Under the pieces are notes generated by a model. That model searched no databases and had not been told where the DNA came from. It saw nothing but the letters and a program-made list of their open reading frames with translations. Shown piece by piece: positions 53,302 through 62,726 of a stretch of 64,000 nucleotides of DNA. Both the position numbers and the translations under genes were made by a program. Source of the DNA: Paraburkholderia rhynchosiae (GTDB taxonomy: Bacteria > Pseudomonadota > Gammaproteobacteria > Burkholderiales > Burkholderiaceae); NCBI RefSeq assembly GCF_002879865.1, contig NZ_PNXY01000014.1, positions 124,001 through 188,000 of the forward strand. Reading direction: 5' to 3'. Position 1 is the first letter of the stretch. The number at the start of each line of letters is the position of its first letter.

Positions 53302-54096
53302 TCACAGGTGCTCGAGCGCATTCAGCGCGCCGCCCACCATGCGTTGCAGCGTCGGTTGAAGCGCCGCGGCGCGTGCGTCGTGATAGGAGAACGGCGCGTC
53401 TTCATTCATGTAGATGCACTGACACATTTCAAGCTGAACCGCGTGGATACCGCGCTCGGGTTCGCCATAGTGACGCGTGATATAACCACCCTTGAAGCGG
53501 CCGTTCGCGACCCACGTATAGGCGCTGTCCGCAGCGGCTCGTTCGGCTGCGTTTTGCACGAGCGCGTTTGCGGTGCGGCCGTCTTGCGTCCCGAGATTGA
53601 GATCCGGCAACTTCGCGTCGAAAAGGCGCGGCAGTACGCTCGCGATCGAATGTGCTTCCCATAACAGTACATTCGGATGCCGCTGGCGCAGCCTCGCCAA
53701 CTCCGCTTGCAATGCCGTGTGGTATGGCTGCCAATAGGCAGCCACGCGGCGTTGCTTCTCCGCCTGATCGGGTTCCTGGCCGGGCCGGTAAACCGCTTGG
53801 CCCCGAAACGTCTCCGTCGGACAGAGGCCCGTCGTCGTTTGGCCGGGGTACAGACTCTCGTCGTTCGGCGGCCGGTTCAGGTCGATCACGTAGCGCGAGA
53901 GTCGCGCACCCAGCAAGGTCGCGCCCAGCGCTTTCGCAAAATCGTAGAGACGGTCGAGATGCCAGTCAGTGTCCGCCACACTCAGTGCCACCTCCGAATA
54001 CCCATGCTTCAACGACGACGGAATCTCCATGCCGAGATGCGGGATCGAAATCAGCAATGGCGCATCGCCGATATGCAGCTTGTAAAGCTCACTCAT
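53302..54096 (-). CDS. hutG: N-formylglutamate deformylase
   Basis: A 264-residue FGase-family zinc hydrolase releasing formate and glutamate from N-formylglutamate. It has the family order ISIPHLG (about 16-22), VADTDWHLDRLYDFA (metal Asp/His, about 40-54), VIDLNRPPND and LLWEAHSIAS with the metal-binding histidine near 148. No other histidine-utilisation gene is close except the HutD/Ves protein at 58.2 kb, so a role in deformylating a product of the amine pathway is possible. It is co-directional with the LysR gene 24 bases upstream. Confidence 0.9.
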   Translation of the reverse strand: MSELYKLHIGDAPLLISIPHLGMEIPSSLKHGYSEVALSVADTDWHLDRLYDFAKALGATLLGARLSRYVIDLNRPPNDESLYPGQTTTGLCPTETFRGQAVYRPGQEPDQAEKQRRVAAYWQPYHTALQAELARLRQRHPNVLLWEAHSIASVLPRLFDAKLPDLNLGTQDGRTANALVQNAAERAAADSAYTWVANGRFKGGYITRHYGEPERGIHAVQLEMCQCIYMNEDAPFSYHDARAAALQPTLQRMVGGALNALEHL

Positions 54097-54120
54097 CGTT
54101 GACTCCTTTAAATTTATCTC

Positions 54121-55086
54121 TCAACGCAGCGCGCCATCGGGCAAATGCGGCAATACGCGGGCCAGCGCCGGCCGGATACTGTGATCGAGCACGCCACGTG
54201 TGAGTGTGATGATCTCCGACGCGAAATCGTCCCATTCACCCTGACGATGCAGCAGAAAAAAATCACGACGCCCAAGACGGCTATCGGGCAACGGCAATAC
54301 GGCAATGTCGTCGAGATAATGACGCGCCTGCCACAAACAGAGCGGCGTCGAAATGGCGAATCCGAGCCCTGCGGCCACGAGACTCAATAGTGGATCGGTC
54401 GCGTCGAATTCATAGCGCCGCGCGCTCTCTATGCCAAGATGCCGCGCGAACCGCTCAACCTGCTGGCCGATCACGGAACGCGCCGTATAGCGGATCAGCG
54501 GCAATTCCAGTGCGAGCGTGCGCCAGTCGACGTTCTTGCCCTGATCGAGATAACGTCGCGCCACGACGGCCACGAAGGCTTCCGAAAACAGCGGGACTTC
54601 GACAATCCGTGCGTCGCTCAATAACGTCTGCGTGCAGATCGCCACGTCCAGTTCACGGTCGTGCAACTGCTTGCTGAGGCCCGGCGTCAGGCCAGACCAG
54701 AGCGAAATCTGCCGCGCCGAGCCCGATACCGCCCGGATCAGTTCGGGCCCCACGGTGGCCGCGAACGAATCCACGCAACCGAGCCGCACCGGCAGCTTGC
54801 CTGCATGCGACGCATCGCCGACGCGCGCGCTCACCATCTGCGCATGTTCGATCAACGGACCGGCCAGTTCCAGCAATGCGCGTCCAGCGATATTGGGGCG
54901 TGGCGGCCGGCTTTCGCGATCGAACAGATCGACGCCTTGATCGCGCTCCAGCGCGCTAATGGCCTGGCTGATCGCGCTCTGGCTTACGCCCAACTGCTTC
55001 GCCGCGCCCGTCATGGACCCCGCCTCGCAGACTGCGATGAAAGCCTGCAACGCGCGCAGGTCGATGGGAGGTTGGGTTCGTCGCAT
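54121..55086 (-). CDS. LysR-family transcriptional regulator
   Basis: A 321-residue LysR protein. The winged helix is at about 8-67 (LRALQAFIAVCEAGSMTGAAKQLGVSQSAISQAISALE), with an effector domain from about 95. It lies upstream of hutG on the same strand and is divergent from the oxidoreductase-etfBA operon. It may control both units; the inducer is unknown. Confidence 0.9.
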   Translation of the reverse strand: MRRTQPPIDLRALQAFIAVCEAGSMTGAAKQLGVSQSAISQAISALERDQGVDLFDRESRPPRPNIAGRALLELAGPLIEHAQMVSARVGDASHAGKLPVRLGCVDSFAATVGPELIRAVSGSARQISLWSGLTPGLSKQLHDRELDVAICTQTLLSDARIVEVPLFSEAFVAVVARRYLDQGKNVDWRTLALELPLIRYTARSVIGQQVERFARHLGIESARRYEFDATDPLLSLVAAGLGFAISTPLCLWQARHYLDDIAVLPLPDSRLGRRDFFLLHRQGEWDDFASEIITLTRGVLDHSIRPALARVLPHLPDGALR

Positions 55087-55288
55087 GAAAACTCCGCTGG
55101 TTATCGCGTCTGGCGCCTTTCGCCTTCTTGCCCTCTTTTGTCACGGAAGAGCGTGCATGATGCTTTTTTTCTGCCGGCACTTGCCGACCATGAGCAATCC
55201 ACGGTCTGCACCATAAGTTTGCCTAATACAAAAGTCCCGTGGGGTTCGGTTGCCTAGAATCGGCTCCATCTTCAACGCAGAGGTTCAC

Positions 55289-56476
55289 ATGAGCCATTAC
55301 GATTTTGTTGTGATCGGAGCCGGTGTGATCGGAGCCTCGGTAGCCCATCATCTGGCCGCGCTCGGCGCGAAAAGCGTGCTTGTGCTCGAACGCAGCACCA
55401 TTGGCGCGGGCACGACGTCACAGTCGTCCGGTCTGTTGCGCACCCATTATTCGGTGAAACAGAACGTCGAACTGGCTCGCTCGTCGTGGTGGGCTTTCAA
55501 CAATTTCGCCGAATATGTTGGCGACGACGAAGCGTCGTGCGGTCTCGTCAAATGCGGCTACATGATTTCCGCACCGGACGGCGGAAAGATCGATCCGCTG
55601 CGCGCGTCGTTGACCGCACAGCAGGACATGGGTATCGAGGTCCAACTGCTGGACCGGGCCGAGGCGCGCGAACGCCTGCCGATCGCGCAATTCGACGACG
55701 CCGCGTTGATCGGCTACGAGCCGGAAGCGGGCTTCGCCGACGCGTATCTGGTTGCGACCAGCTTCGCTCGAGCGGCGCGCCGGCAAGGCGTCAAGATCAT
55801 GGAGGGCGTGAGCGTCACCGGCGTAGTACGCGAAGGCCGCAAGGTGGTTGGGGTTCAGACGTCGGCGGGCTCGTTCAGCTGCGGCGCGCTGATCAGCACG
55901 CAGAACATCTGGACGCCGGAGATGGCCGCGTGGATGGACGTCGAATTGCCGGTCAAGCCTGAACGTCATACGGTGCTTGCACTGGAATGCGACGCAGCCG
56001 CCTATTCGTTCAAGATGCCCGCGTTCAAGGATCTTGGCTCAGCCGGGATGCTCTACTACCGCAGCTATGGCGGCAGCCAGATGCTCGTGTCCGAAGGCGT
56101 GGTCGGCGAAACGTTGAATGCGCCGGAGACCGAGCAAGGCGATATCTCGCTCGATTACGTCGGAGAAGTCGGAGCGCAAGTCGCCGAACGCTTTCCCGCT
56201 TATGAGACCGCAGGTCTGGCGTCGTCATGGACGGGTGTGTACGACGTCACGCCCGACTGGAATCCGGTGCTCGGCTCAGTTGGCGATATCGAAGGACTGG
56301 TGGTGGGATTCGGTTTCTCGGGACACGGTTTCAAGCTGTCGCCGGGGGTCGGTAAGATTCTCGCGCAGCATGCGCTCGGACTGCCCACTGACGTTTCGCT
56401 GGACCCCTATGCGTTGAGCCGGTTCGCGAGCGGCGCGCTGCTGGTCGGCAAATACGGCGCGGGCGCCGTGTCCTGA
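55289..56476 (+). CDS. FAD-dependent amine oxidoreductase (DAO family, sarcosine oxidase beta-like)
   Basis: A 395-residue D-amino-acid-oxidase-family flavoenzyme. The FAD loop is VVIGAGVIGASVAHHLA (6-22), with GAGTTSQSSGLLRTHYS near 43-58 and the C-terminal GFSGHGFKLSPGVGK loop near 345-360. Members demethylate N-methyl amino acids such as sarcosine, dimethylglycine or N-methylglutamate. Being 16 bases before etfBA, it most likely hands electrons to ETF instead of oxygen. The true substrate is inferred from context only. Confidence 0.85.
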   Translation: MSHYDFVVIGAGVIGASVAHHLAALGAKSVLVLERSTIGAGTTSQSSGLLRTHYSVKQNVELARSSWWAFNNFAEYVGDDEASCGLVKCGYMISAPDGGKIDPLRASLTAQQDMGIEVQLLDRAEARERLPIAQFDDAALIGYEPEAGFADAYLVATSFARAARRQGVKIMEGVSVTGVVREGRKVVGVQTSAGSFSCGALISTQNIWTPEMAAWMDVELPVKPERHTVLALECDAAAYSFKMPAFKDLGSAGMLYYRSYGGSQMLVSEGVVGETLNAPETEQGDISLDYVGEVGAQVAERFPAYETAGLASSWTGVYDVTPDWNPVLGSVGDIEGLVVGFGFSGHGFKLSPGVGKILAQHALGLPTDVSLDPYALSRFASGALLVGKYGAGAVS

Positions 56477-56492
56477 TCCGGAGCCTATCCAC

Positions 56493-57272
56493 ATGACCAT
56501 TCGAATTCTCGTTCCCGTCAAACGGGTCGTCGATGCCAACGTGCGCGTGCGGGTCAGCACGAGCGGCGCGATCGACACAACCGGTTTGAAGATGTCGCTC
56601 AACCCCTTCGACGAATGCGCGGTCGAAAAGGCGCTGCAACTCAGGGAGGCAGGCGTGGCCTCCCAGGTAACGGTGGTGACGTGCGGCCAGTCCACCAGCC
56701 AGGACGTGTTGCGCACCGCCCTCGCGATGGGCGCCGACGACGCCGTGCTGATCGACACTGGCGCCGCCAGCGCCACCGTGGACTCGCTGGCCGTCGCGCG
56801 CTCGCTGCGCGCGTACATGGCAACGAGCGACTTCGGCCTCGTCCTATGCGGCAAGCAGGCAATCGACAACGACATTGGCGGCGTCGCCGCAATGCTCGCG
56901 GCGTTGCTTGGCTGGTCCCAGGCGCTGAACGCAAGCGCGTTGTCCGCACGCGACGCTCACTGGCAGGTGACGTGTGGCGATGACGGCGGCACATCCGTGT
57001 GGGAACTGGACGGTCCGAGCGTTATCAGCGCGGACTTGCGTCTGGCCGAGCCGCGTCGCGTCACGCTGCCGAGCATTGTCAAGGCGAAGCAGAAACCGCT
57101 TGTGACGATCGACGGCGCATCGCTCGGCGTCGATATGACGCCGAGCACGACGATCGTCGAACTGCGAGACCCGCCTGTGCGCGAGGGCGGCATCAAGGTC
57201 GCGAATACCGTCGCGCTGCTGGATGCGCTCGCCGCGCAGCGTCCGTTGGACAACCTGGGAGCACCGGTATGA
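56493..57272 (+). CDS. etfB: Electron transfer flavoprotein, beta subunit
   Basis: A 259-residue ETF beta subunit starting TIRILVPVKRVVDANVRVRV. It has the FDECAVEKALQLRE and VLCGKQAIDNDIGGVAAMLAALLGW segments that bind AMP and shape the interface. It pairs with the following EtfA. The dedicated oxidoreductase-etfBA order differs from the general fatty-acid-oxidation etfBA found elsewhere in these genomes. Confidence 0.93.
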   Translation: MTIRILVPVKRVVDANVRVRVSTSGAIDTTGLKMSLNPFDECAVEKALQLREAGVASQVTVVTCGQSTSQDVLRTALAMGADDAVLIDTGAASATVDSLAVARSLRAYMATSDFGLVLCGKQAIDNDIGGVAAMLAALLGWSQALNASALSARDAHWQVTCGDDGGTSVWELDGPSVISADLRLAEPRRVTLPSIVKAKQKPLVTIDGASLGVDMTPSTTIVELRDPPVREGGIKVANTVALLDALAAQRPLDNLGAPV

Positions 57273-58201
57273 GAAGCCTTGTGGTAGGGGAATGGGAGCA
57301 TGGCGAGCTCGCGGAATCGACGCGGCGCGCCGTCACTGCGGCGTTGCAACGTGGTTTGCCGGTCGACGTCCTGGTACCGGCAGCAGGCGCCCACGCTGCG
57401 GCCAGCATCAGCGGCGTGGAGCGCGTGCTCGCCATCACGGGCGATGTGGCTCATGTTCAGGTGCCCGAAACGCTCGGCATGCAGCTTCAGGCCGTCTCTC
57501 ACGATTACACGCTGATCGTCGCGAGTCACCGCAATCTCGGCCGCAGTGCGTTGCCGCGTGCCGCTGCGCTAACCGATGGCGCGTTTCTCGCGGACGTGAC
57601 CGGCATCGACGCGCAAGGCCGCTTCACGCGAGGTCTTTATGCGGGCAGCGTCATCGCCAAAGTATCGGTCACAGCGCGCGTGACGTTTGCCACGGTACGA
57701 ACCTCATCTTTCGTTGCGGCGCGGGCATCGGGCGGCGCCGCCGCGATTGTCGAAACGAAACCGGTCGCCGCGTTCAAGAAAACGAAGCTACTGGAGCGCC
57801 AGGCATCCGGACAATCCGGACGCGATCTGAGCACGGCACGTGTCGTCATCTCGGGCGGCCGCGGACTGGCATCGAAAGACAACATGGTCCGTCTCGGCGA
57901 GTTCGCCGATCGCATAGGTGCCGCACTCGGCGCATCGCGAGCCGCCGTGGATGCGGGTTATGCGCCGAACGCCACGCAAGTGGGACAGACCGGCAAAACC
58001 GTCGCACCCGATGTGTACTTCGCATTCGGCATTTCCGGCGCGATCCAGCATCTGGCCGGCATGAAGGATTCGAAGGTGATCGTCGCCGTCAACAAGGATC
58101 CGGACGCGCCGATTTTTTCGGTGGCGGATTACGGCATCGTCGGCGATCTGTTCGATGTATTAAGTGAACTCGAAGCCCACGCCGGCGCAAGGGCAGCGTG
58201 A
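57269..58201 (+). CDS. etfA: Electron transfer flavoprotein, alpha subunit
   Basis: A 310-residue ETF alpha subunit. The C-terminal FAD domain shows VVISGGRGLASKDNMVRLGEFADRIGAALGASRAAVDAGYAPNATQVGQTGKTVAPDVYFAFGISGAIQHLAGMKDSKVIVAVNKDPDAPIF in the family order (segments noted, about 190-285). The ATG overlaps the etfB stop. It carries electrons from the dehydrogenase to ETF:quinone oxidoreductase. Confidence 0.93.
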   Translation: MRSLVVGEWEHGELAESTRRAVTAALQRGLPVDVLVPAAGAHAAASISGVERVLAITGDVAHVQVPETLGMQLQAVSHDYTLIVASHRNLGRSALPRAAALTDGAFLADVTGIDAQGRFTRGLYAGSVIAKVSVTARVTFATVRTSSFVAARASGGAAAIVETKPVAAFKKTKLLERQASGQSGRDLSTARVVISGGRGLASKDNMVRLGEFADRIGAALGASRAAVDAGYAPNATQVGQTGKTVAPDVYFAFGISGAIQHLAGMKDSKVIVAVNKDPDAPIFSVADYGIVGDLFDVLSELEAHAGARAA

Positions 58202-58875
58202 TGGAACTCGACCTTCCGAACCCCATCTCGCGCTATAGCGGCGAAGCGCTGGGTCATCTGAAAACGCATCGTGCCGACGAGAACCTCCCGTCGGTCCGCT
58301 TTCTCGACTGCACGTCGGTCTCGCCCGAACCATGGGTCAACGGCGGCGGTACGACCCGCACCCTCGCTCGTGGCGCGAATCCGGCGGGCGTAGCCGACTG
58401 GCGCGTGAGTCTGGCGGACCTTAAGGGCGCCGCGCGGTTTTCGCAATTCCCTGGCTTCGAACGCACGCTGCTGCTGATCGACGACGGCACAGTCGATCTG
58501 CATTCGCAGGATGGCCAGCTGCTCGCGCGAACCGGCCAGCCTGTGCAGTTCTCCGGCGACCTGCACGTGTGGGTCAGCTTGCCGACGAAACCCGTTCAGG
58601 TACTCAATGTGATGGCCCGGCGCGAAGCCTGCCGCGCGAAAGTCAGCGTCGCCACGAACGCGCTGCGGATAACGCCAGCAAGCGTGCAACTGTTGATCAG
58701 TCTCTCCGGACAATGGAGCCTGTCGAGTGAGTTGCTGAAGAACGTCACGCTGTCGCCGATGCATGGCATCTGGATCGAAGGCCGAAGCGAGGAGCTGGAT
58801 CTGCATCATGTCGGCCCCGGCGCAAAGCTGGTGTCGATTGCGATCGAACCGAACGTCCGGACGCCCGCGCAATAA
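58201..58875 (+). CDS. HutD/Ves family protein
   Basis: A 224-residue double cupin of the HutD/Ves family, with PEPWVNGGGTTRTLARG near 42-58, DWRVSLADLKGAARFSQFPGFERTLLLIDDG, and a C-terminal repeat. HutD is a small-molecule-binding protein thought to limit flux in histidine utilisation, probably by binding formylglutamate. Its presence with hutG in this amine locus supports formylglutamate as a local metabolite. ATG 58201 shares a base with the etfA stop; a GTG one codon earlier is possible. Confidence 0.82.
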   Translation: MELDLPNPISRYSGEALGHLKTHRADENLPSVRFLDCTSVSPEPWVNGGGTTRTLARGANPAGVADWRVSLADLKGAARFSQFPGFERTLLLIDDGTVDLHSQDGQLLARTGQPVQFSGDLHVWVSLPTKPVQVLNVMARREACRAKVSVATNALRITPASVQLLISLSGQWSLSSELLKNVTLSPMHGIWIEGRSEELDLHHVGPGAKLVSIAIEPNVRTPAQ

Positions 58876-58886
58876 GGCATTCGACC

Positions 58887-60554
58887 ATGCACAACCTCAT
58901 TGAGCAGTACGGTCCTCGCGAGTCGATGGAATACGACGTCGTGATCGTCGGCGGCGGCCCGGCTGGGCTGTCCGCGGGGATCCGGCTGAAACAGCTGGCG
59001 GCGGAAAAAAGCGTCGAGCTTGGCGTGTGCGTCCTCGAAAAAGGCTCAGAGATTGGGGCGCATGTTCTGTCCGGCGCGGTGATGGACCCGCGCGCGCTGA
59101 CCGAACTGATCCCGGACTGGAAGGAAAAAGGCGCGCCGCTGACGGTCGACGTGACCGAAGACCGCTTCCTGTTCCTGTCGGAGACGGGCGCGAAGAGCGT
59201 GCCGACCTGGGCGCTGCCGGACAATTTCAAGAACCACGGCAACTACGTGATCAGCCTCGCGAACGTGACGCGCTGGCTTGGGACAATGGCCGAGGCGCTC
59301 GGCGTCGAGATCTTCCCGGGCTTTCCGGCGGCCGAAGTGCTGTACAACGACGACGGCTCGGTCAAGGGCGTCGCGACCGGCAACCTCGGCATCGGCAAGG
59401 ACGGCGAGCCGACCGGGAACTTCCAGCTCGGCATGGAGCTGCACGCGAAGTACACGCTGTTCTGCGAAGGCGCGCGCGGCCACCTCAGCCGTCAGCTTAA
59501 CGAGAAGTTCAAGCTGCGCGACGGCGTCGATCCGCAGGTGTACGGCATCGGTATCAAGGAGCTGTGGGAGATCGATCCCGCCAGGCACAAGCCGGGTCTG
59601 GTGATGCACACGGCCGGCTGGCCGCTCGAAAACGACACCTCCGGCGGCTCGTTCCTCTACCACATGGACAACAACCAGGTCGTGGTCGGCTTCGTGGTCG
59701 GCCTCGGCTATTCGAATCCGTATCTGTCGCCGTTCGAGGAATTCCAGCGCTACAAGACGCATCCGGTGATCCGCGCGATTCTCGAAGGCGGCAAGCGCGT
59801 GTCCTACGGCGCGCGCGCGATCACCGCGGGCGGCCTGATGTCGTTGCCGAAGCTGGTGTTCCCGGGCGGTGCGCTGGTCGGCGACGACGCGGGCTTCCTG
59901 AACGCGTCGCGCATCAAGGGTTCGCACGCCGCGATCAAGACCGGCATGCTCGCCGCCGATGCCGCGTTCGACGCCGTGCAGGCCGGCCGTCAGTCGGACG
60001 AACTGAGCGCCTACCCGGAAGCGTTCAAGACGTCGTGGCTCTACACCGAGCTGTATCGCGCGCGTAACTTCAAGCAATGGATGAGCAAGGGTCTCTACCT
60101 TGGCACGCTGATGGTCGGTCTCGAGCAGAAGCTGCTCGGCGGCAACGTGCCGTGGACGCTGCATCATCAGCATTCCGATCACGAGATGCTGAAGCCGGCG
60201 TCGCAGTGCAAACCGATCACGTATCCGAAGCCGGACGGCAAGCTGACGTTCGACCGGTTGTCCTCGGTGTTCATCTCGAACACGAACCACGAAGAAAACC
60301 AGCCGGTGCACCTGACGCTGAAAGATCCGACGGTGCCGGTGAACGTGAACTGGCAGACCTACGCGGGACCGGAGTCACGCTTCTGCCCGGCAGGTGTCTA
60401 CGAGTTCGTGAAGAACGAGAAAAACGAAGACCGCTTGCAGATCAACGCGCAGAACTGCGTGCACTGCAAGACCTGCGACATCAAGGACCCGACACAGAAC
60501 ATCGTGTGGGTCACGCCGGAAGGCGGTGGCGGTCCGAATTATTCGAACATGTGA
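58887..60554 (+). CDS. Electron transfer flavoprotein:ubiquinone oxidoreductase
   Basis: A 555-residue membrane-associated flavoprotein passing electrons from ETF to ubiquinone. FAD loop DVVIVGGGPAGLSAG (17-31) and GAHVLSGAVMDPRAL are present. The C-terminal [4Fe-4S] ligands are Cys500 and Cys524, Cys527 and Cys530 (CVHCKTC). Codon use is more strongly biased than in neighbours, as for a well-expressed core gene. It completes the dehydrogenase-ETF-quinone chain. Confidence 0.95.
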   Translation: MHNLIEQYGPRESMEYDVVIVGGGPAGLSAGIRLKQLAAEKSVELGVCVLEKGSEIGAHVLSGAVMDPRALTELIPDWKEKGAPLTVDVTEDRFLFLSETGAKSVPTWALPDNFKNHGNYVISLANVTRWLGTMAEALGVEIFPGFPAAEVLYNDDGSVKGVATGNLGIGKDGEPTGNFQLGMELHAKYTLFCEGARGHLSRQLNEKFKLRDGVDPQVYGIGIKELWEIDPARHKPGLVMHTAGWPLENDTSGGSFLYHMDNNQVVVGFVVGLGYSNPYLSPFEEFQRYKTHPVIRAILEGGKRVSYGARAITAGGLMSLPKLVFPGGALVGDDAGFLNASRIKGSHAAIKTGMLAADAAFDAVQAGRQSDELSAYPEAFKTSWLYTELYRARNFKQWMSKGLYLGTLMVGLEQKLLGGNVPWTLHHQHSDHEMLKPASQCKPITYPKPDGKLTFDRLSSVFISNTNHEENQPVHLTLKDPTVPVNVNWQTYAGPESRFCPAGVYEFVKNEKNEDRLQINAQNCVHCKTCDIKDPTQNIVWVTPEGGGGPNYSNM

Positions 60555-60570
60555 CCATGTCAAATTAGAA

Positions 60571-60594
60571 AGCGGCTTCAACTTTGAAGCCGCT
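60571..60594 (+). terminator. Weak terminator hairpin after ETF:QO
   Basis: AGCGGCTTCA (60571-60580) pairs with TGAAGCCGCT (60585-60594) around ACTT, 17 bases after the stop codon. The T run is missing, so termination may be Rho-assisted. The rest of 60595-60791 holds no gene. Confidence 0.55.
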
Positions 60595-60791
60595 GTCTCG
60601 TAAATACTGACGAATCAACAAGCATTTGCCACCACCATGGCACGGGGCCCTTTTCAACGTATTACAAAGAAACGAGAGTAAGCGGTTCGCGTCGACGGTC
60701 GCAGGCAGTGACTGACATAAACATCAAAGCAGCCTCTTGAACGGCACTAGACCTTCATGATCTCGCTTGCGCAATACGGCCCCCCGCAAGC

Positions 60792-61085
60792 CTATCCGCC
60801 GTCTAAACCCTCGACAATCGACACTTGCGCGATGCAGTGTCCGTCTCGCGCCTGATTGGCCGACTGATATTCGGGTGAACTGTAGCAATCCAGCGCTGTT
60901 TGCATGTCGCTGAACTGGATAACCACGTGGCGCGCGAACGACTCCCCTTCGAGCACTTTCGACGCGCCTCCACGCGCCAGGAAAACCGCCCCGAATTTCT
61001 TGAATGCCAGCGGTGCGATGTCAGTGTAATCCTTGTATTTCACAGGGTTGAGCACGGTGACATGAGCAATCCAGTATGCAGTCAT
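60792..61085 (-). CDS. DUF1330 family protein
   Basis: A 97-residue ferredoxin-like-fold protein: MTAYWIAHVTVLNPVKYKDYTDIAP, then FARHVVIQFSDMQTALDCYSSPEYQ. This is the DUF1330 pattern. Biochemical role is unknown; it often sits by catabolic operons. A strong AGGAGG precedes the ATG. It is divergent from the DUF1185-led operon over 250 bases, which should hold both promoters. Confidence 0.87.
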   Translation of the reverse strand: MTAYWIAHVTVLNPVKYKDYTDIAPLAFKKFGAVFLARGGASKVLEGESFARHVVIQFSDMQTALDCYSSPEYQSANQARDGHCIAQVSIVEGLDGG

Positions 61086-61335
61086 CTTTCCTCCTTTCCA
61101 CCCTCAAAGATCTATTAGCCATTACCGCCTGATACGCCGACGTCGAATTTCCGGCTACTTCGCGCGACGCTCGTCAGCGCACATTGACCCTCGCACGAGT
61201 GCATTTCATGTCCTGAGCGCGGGCGACGCCATTTCCTGGGCCGCCATCCGTGCGCTAGGGTTAACACTCATGGTACGCCGTACTATGGCATACCACAATA
61301 CTTTACATCAACAACTGACCTTGGGACACCTTGCC

Positions 61336-61938
61336 ATGAGCCTGATTCGCAAATCTATTCTCCATGTCGAGACGGTCTTCGTGGATGGCGACAAAGCCGC
61401 CGCGAAGCCGCTGAAGATGATCGGCGCGGCGGCCGTCATCAAAAACCCGTGGGCAGGCCGAGGCTATGTCGAAGATCTGTCGTCCGAGATTCGCGCAATC
61501 GCGCCGCAACTCAGCGAGCACCTCACGAAGCTTATCCTTGACGAGGCGGGGTCAGGCGAAGCGGTCGAGGCGTTCGGCAAGAGCGCGATTGTCGGCCTCG
61601 ACGGTGAGCTCGAGCATGCGTCCGCGCTGATCCACACGCTGCACTTCGGCAACATCTATCGCACGGCCGTCGGCGCCAAGTCGTATCTGGCTTTCAACAA
61701 CACGCGCGGCCCGGCAAATGCGCCGCTGCTGATCCCGATGATGGACAAGAACGACGAAGGCCGCCGTTCGCATTACCTGACGCTACAGTTCGCGATCGCC
61801 GATGCGCCGGCGCCGGACGAACTGGTTATCGCAATTGGCGGCGCGACCGGCGGCCGTCCGCATCACCGCATTGGCGATCGTTACAAAGATCTGGCAGAAC
61901 TCGGAAATGACCTCAACAATCCTGCATCTGTCAAGTAA
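61336..61938 (+). CDS. DUF1185 (amino acid synthesis) family protein
   Basis: A 200-residue protein of the DUF1185/AA_synth family (RKSILHVETVFVDGDKAAAKPLKMIGAAAVIKNPWAG; LSEHLTKLILDEAGSGEAVEAFGKSAIVG; ending NDLNNPASVK). Such proteins have a formyltransferase-like or amidohydrolase-like fold of unsettled activity and cluster with monooxygenases. Start ATG 61336 (MSLIRKS). The next gene overlaps it by 32 bases. Confidence 0.85.
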   Translation: MSLIRKSILHVETVFVDGDKAAAKPLKMIGAAAVIKNPWAGRGYVEDLSSEIRAIAPQLSEHLTKLILDEAGSGEAVEAFGKSAIVGLDGELEHASALIHTLHFGNIYRTAVGAKSYLAFNNTRGPANAPLLIPMMDKNDEGRRSHYLTLQFAIADAPAPDELVIAIGGATGGRPHHRIGDRYKDLAELGNDLNNPASVK

Positions 61939-62725
61939 TCGCGTCGCGCACTATCTCGAGCAGGGAACTGGGGAGCCACTGGTCCTGATTCATGGGGTGG
62001 GCATGCAGGCGCGTGCGTGGCACCCGCAGATCGACGATCTGTCGGCCGAATTCAGGGTGATTTCGGTCGATATGCCCGGGCACGGCACGAGCACCGCGCT
62101 GGACGTGAATGCCGGCTTGCAGCAATTCGTGAATTGGGCCATCGAATTCATCGAAGCACTGGACGCAGGCCCCGTCAATCTAGCGGGTCATTCGATGGGT
62201 TCATTGATTGCCGCGGGCGTGGCCGTCACACGGCCCGATCTGGTCAGGCGCGTAGCAGTTCTGAACGGCGTGTATCGTCGAACACCGGAGGCCCGCGACG
62301 CCGTGCTGCAACGCGCGGCCGAACTTCGATCGGGAACCATTGACGTCGAGACACCGCTCAGGCGCTGGTTCAATGCCGGGGAAGCGCAGCGCATCGCGGC
62401 GCAAAAGGTCGAGTCCTGGCTGAAATCCGTCGATCTGGCAGGTTACGCCACGGCCTATACGGCCTTCGCGAGTGGCGATGAAGTGTACGCCGACGGCTGG
62501 CATACGATTGCCTGCCCTGCTCTCGTGCTCACAGGTTCGGATGATGCGAATTCGACGCCGGAGATGGCAGAACAGATGGCCAGTGCCGCCCACAACGGTC
62601 GTGCCGTCGTAATCCGCAACGAGCGCCATATGGTGAACCTGACCGCCCCCGAGGAAGTCAATCGCGCCCTGCGCGCGTGGCTGCAGACCGAGCATCTCGC
62701 CGAAACGTTGAAATCGGAAGTGTGA
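61907..62725 (+). CDS. Alpha/beta-fold hydrolase
   Basis: A 272-residue hydrolase with nucleophile Ser in GHSMGS (about 97-102), oxyanion HGVGM near 30, acid Asp in LTGSDDANS and histidine in NERHMVNL. Similar enzymes cleave C-C or amide/carbamate bonds of ring-opened intermediates (RutD-like). Position inside the operon suggests it acts on the monooxygenase product. Confidence 0.88.
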   Translation: MTSTILHLSSNRVAHYLEQGTGEPLVLIHGVGMQARAWHPQIDDLSAEFRVISVDMPGHGTSTALDVNAGLQQFVNWAIEFIEALDAGPVNLAGHSMGSLIAAGVAVTRPDLVRRVAVLNGVYRRTPEARDAVLQRAAELRSGTIDVETPLRRWFNAGEAQRIAAQKVESWLKSVDLAGYATAYTAFASGDEVYADGWHTIACPALVLTGSDDANSTPEMAEQMASAAHNGRAVVIRNERHMVNLTAPEEVNRALRAWLQTEHLAETLKSEV

Positions 62726-62726
62726 T

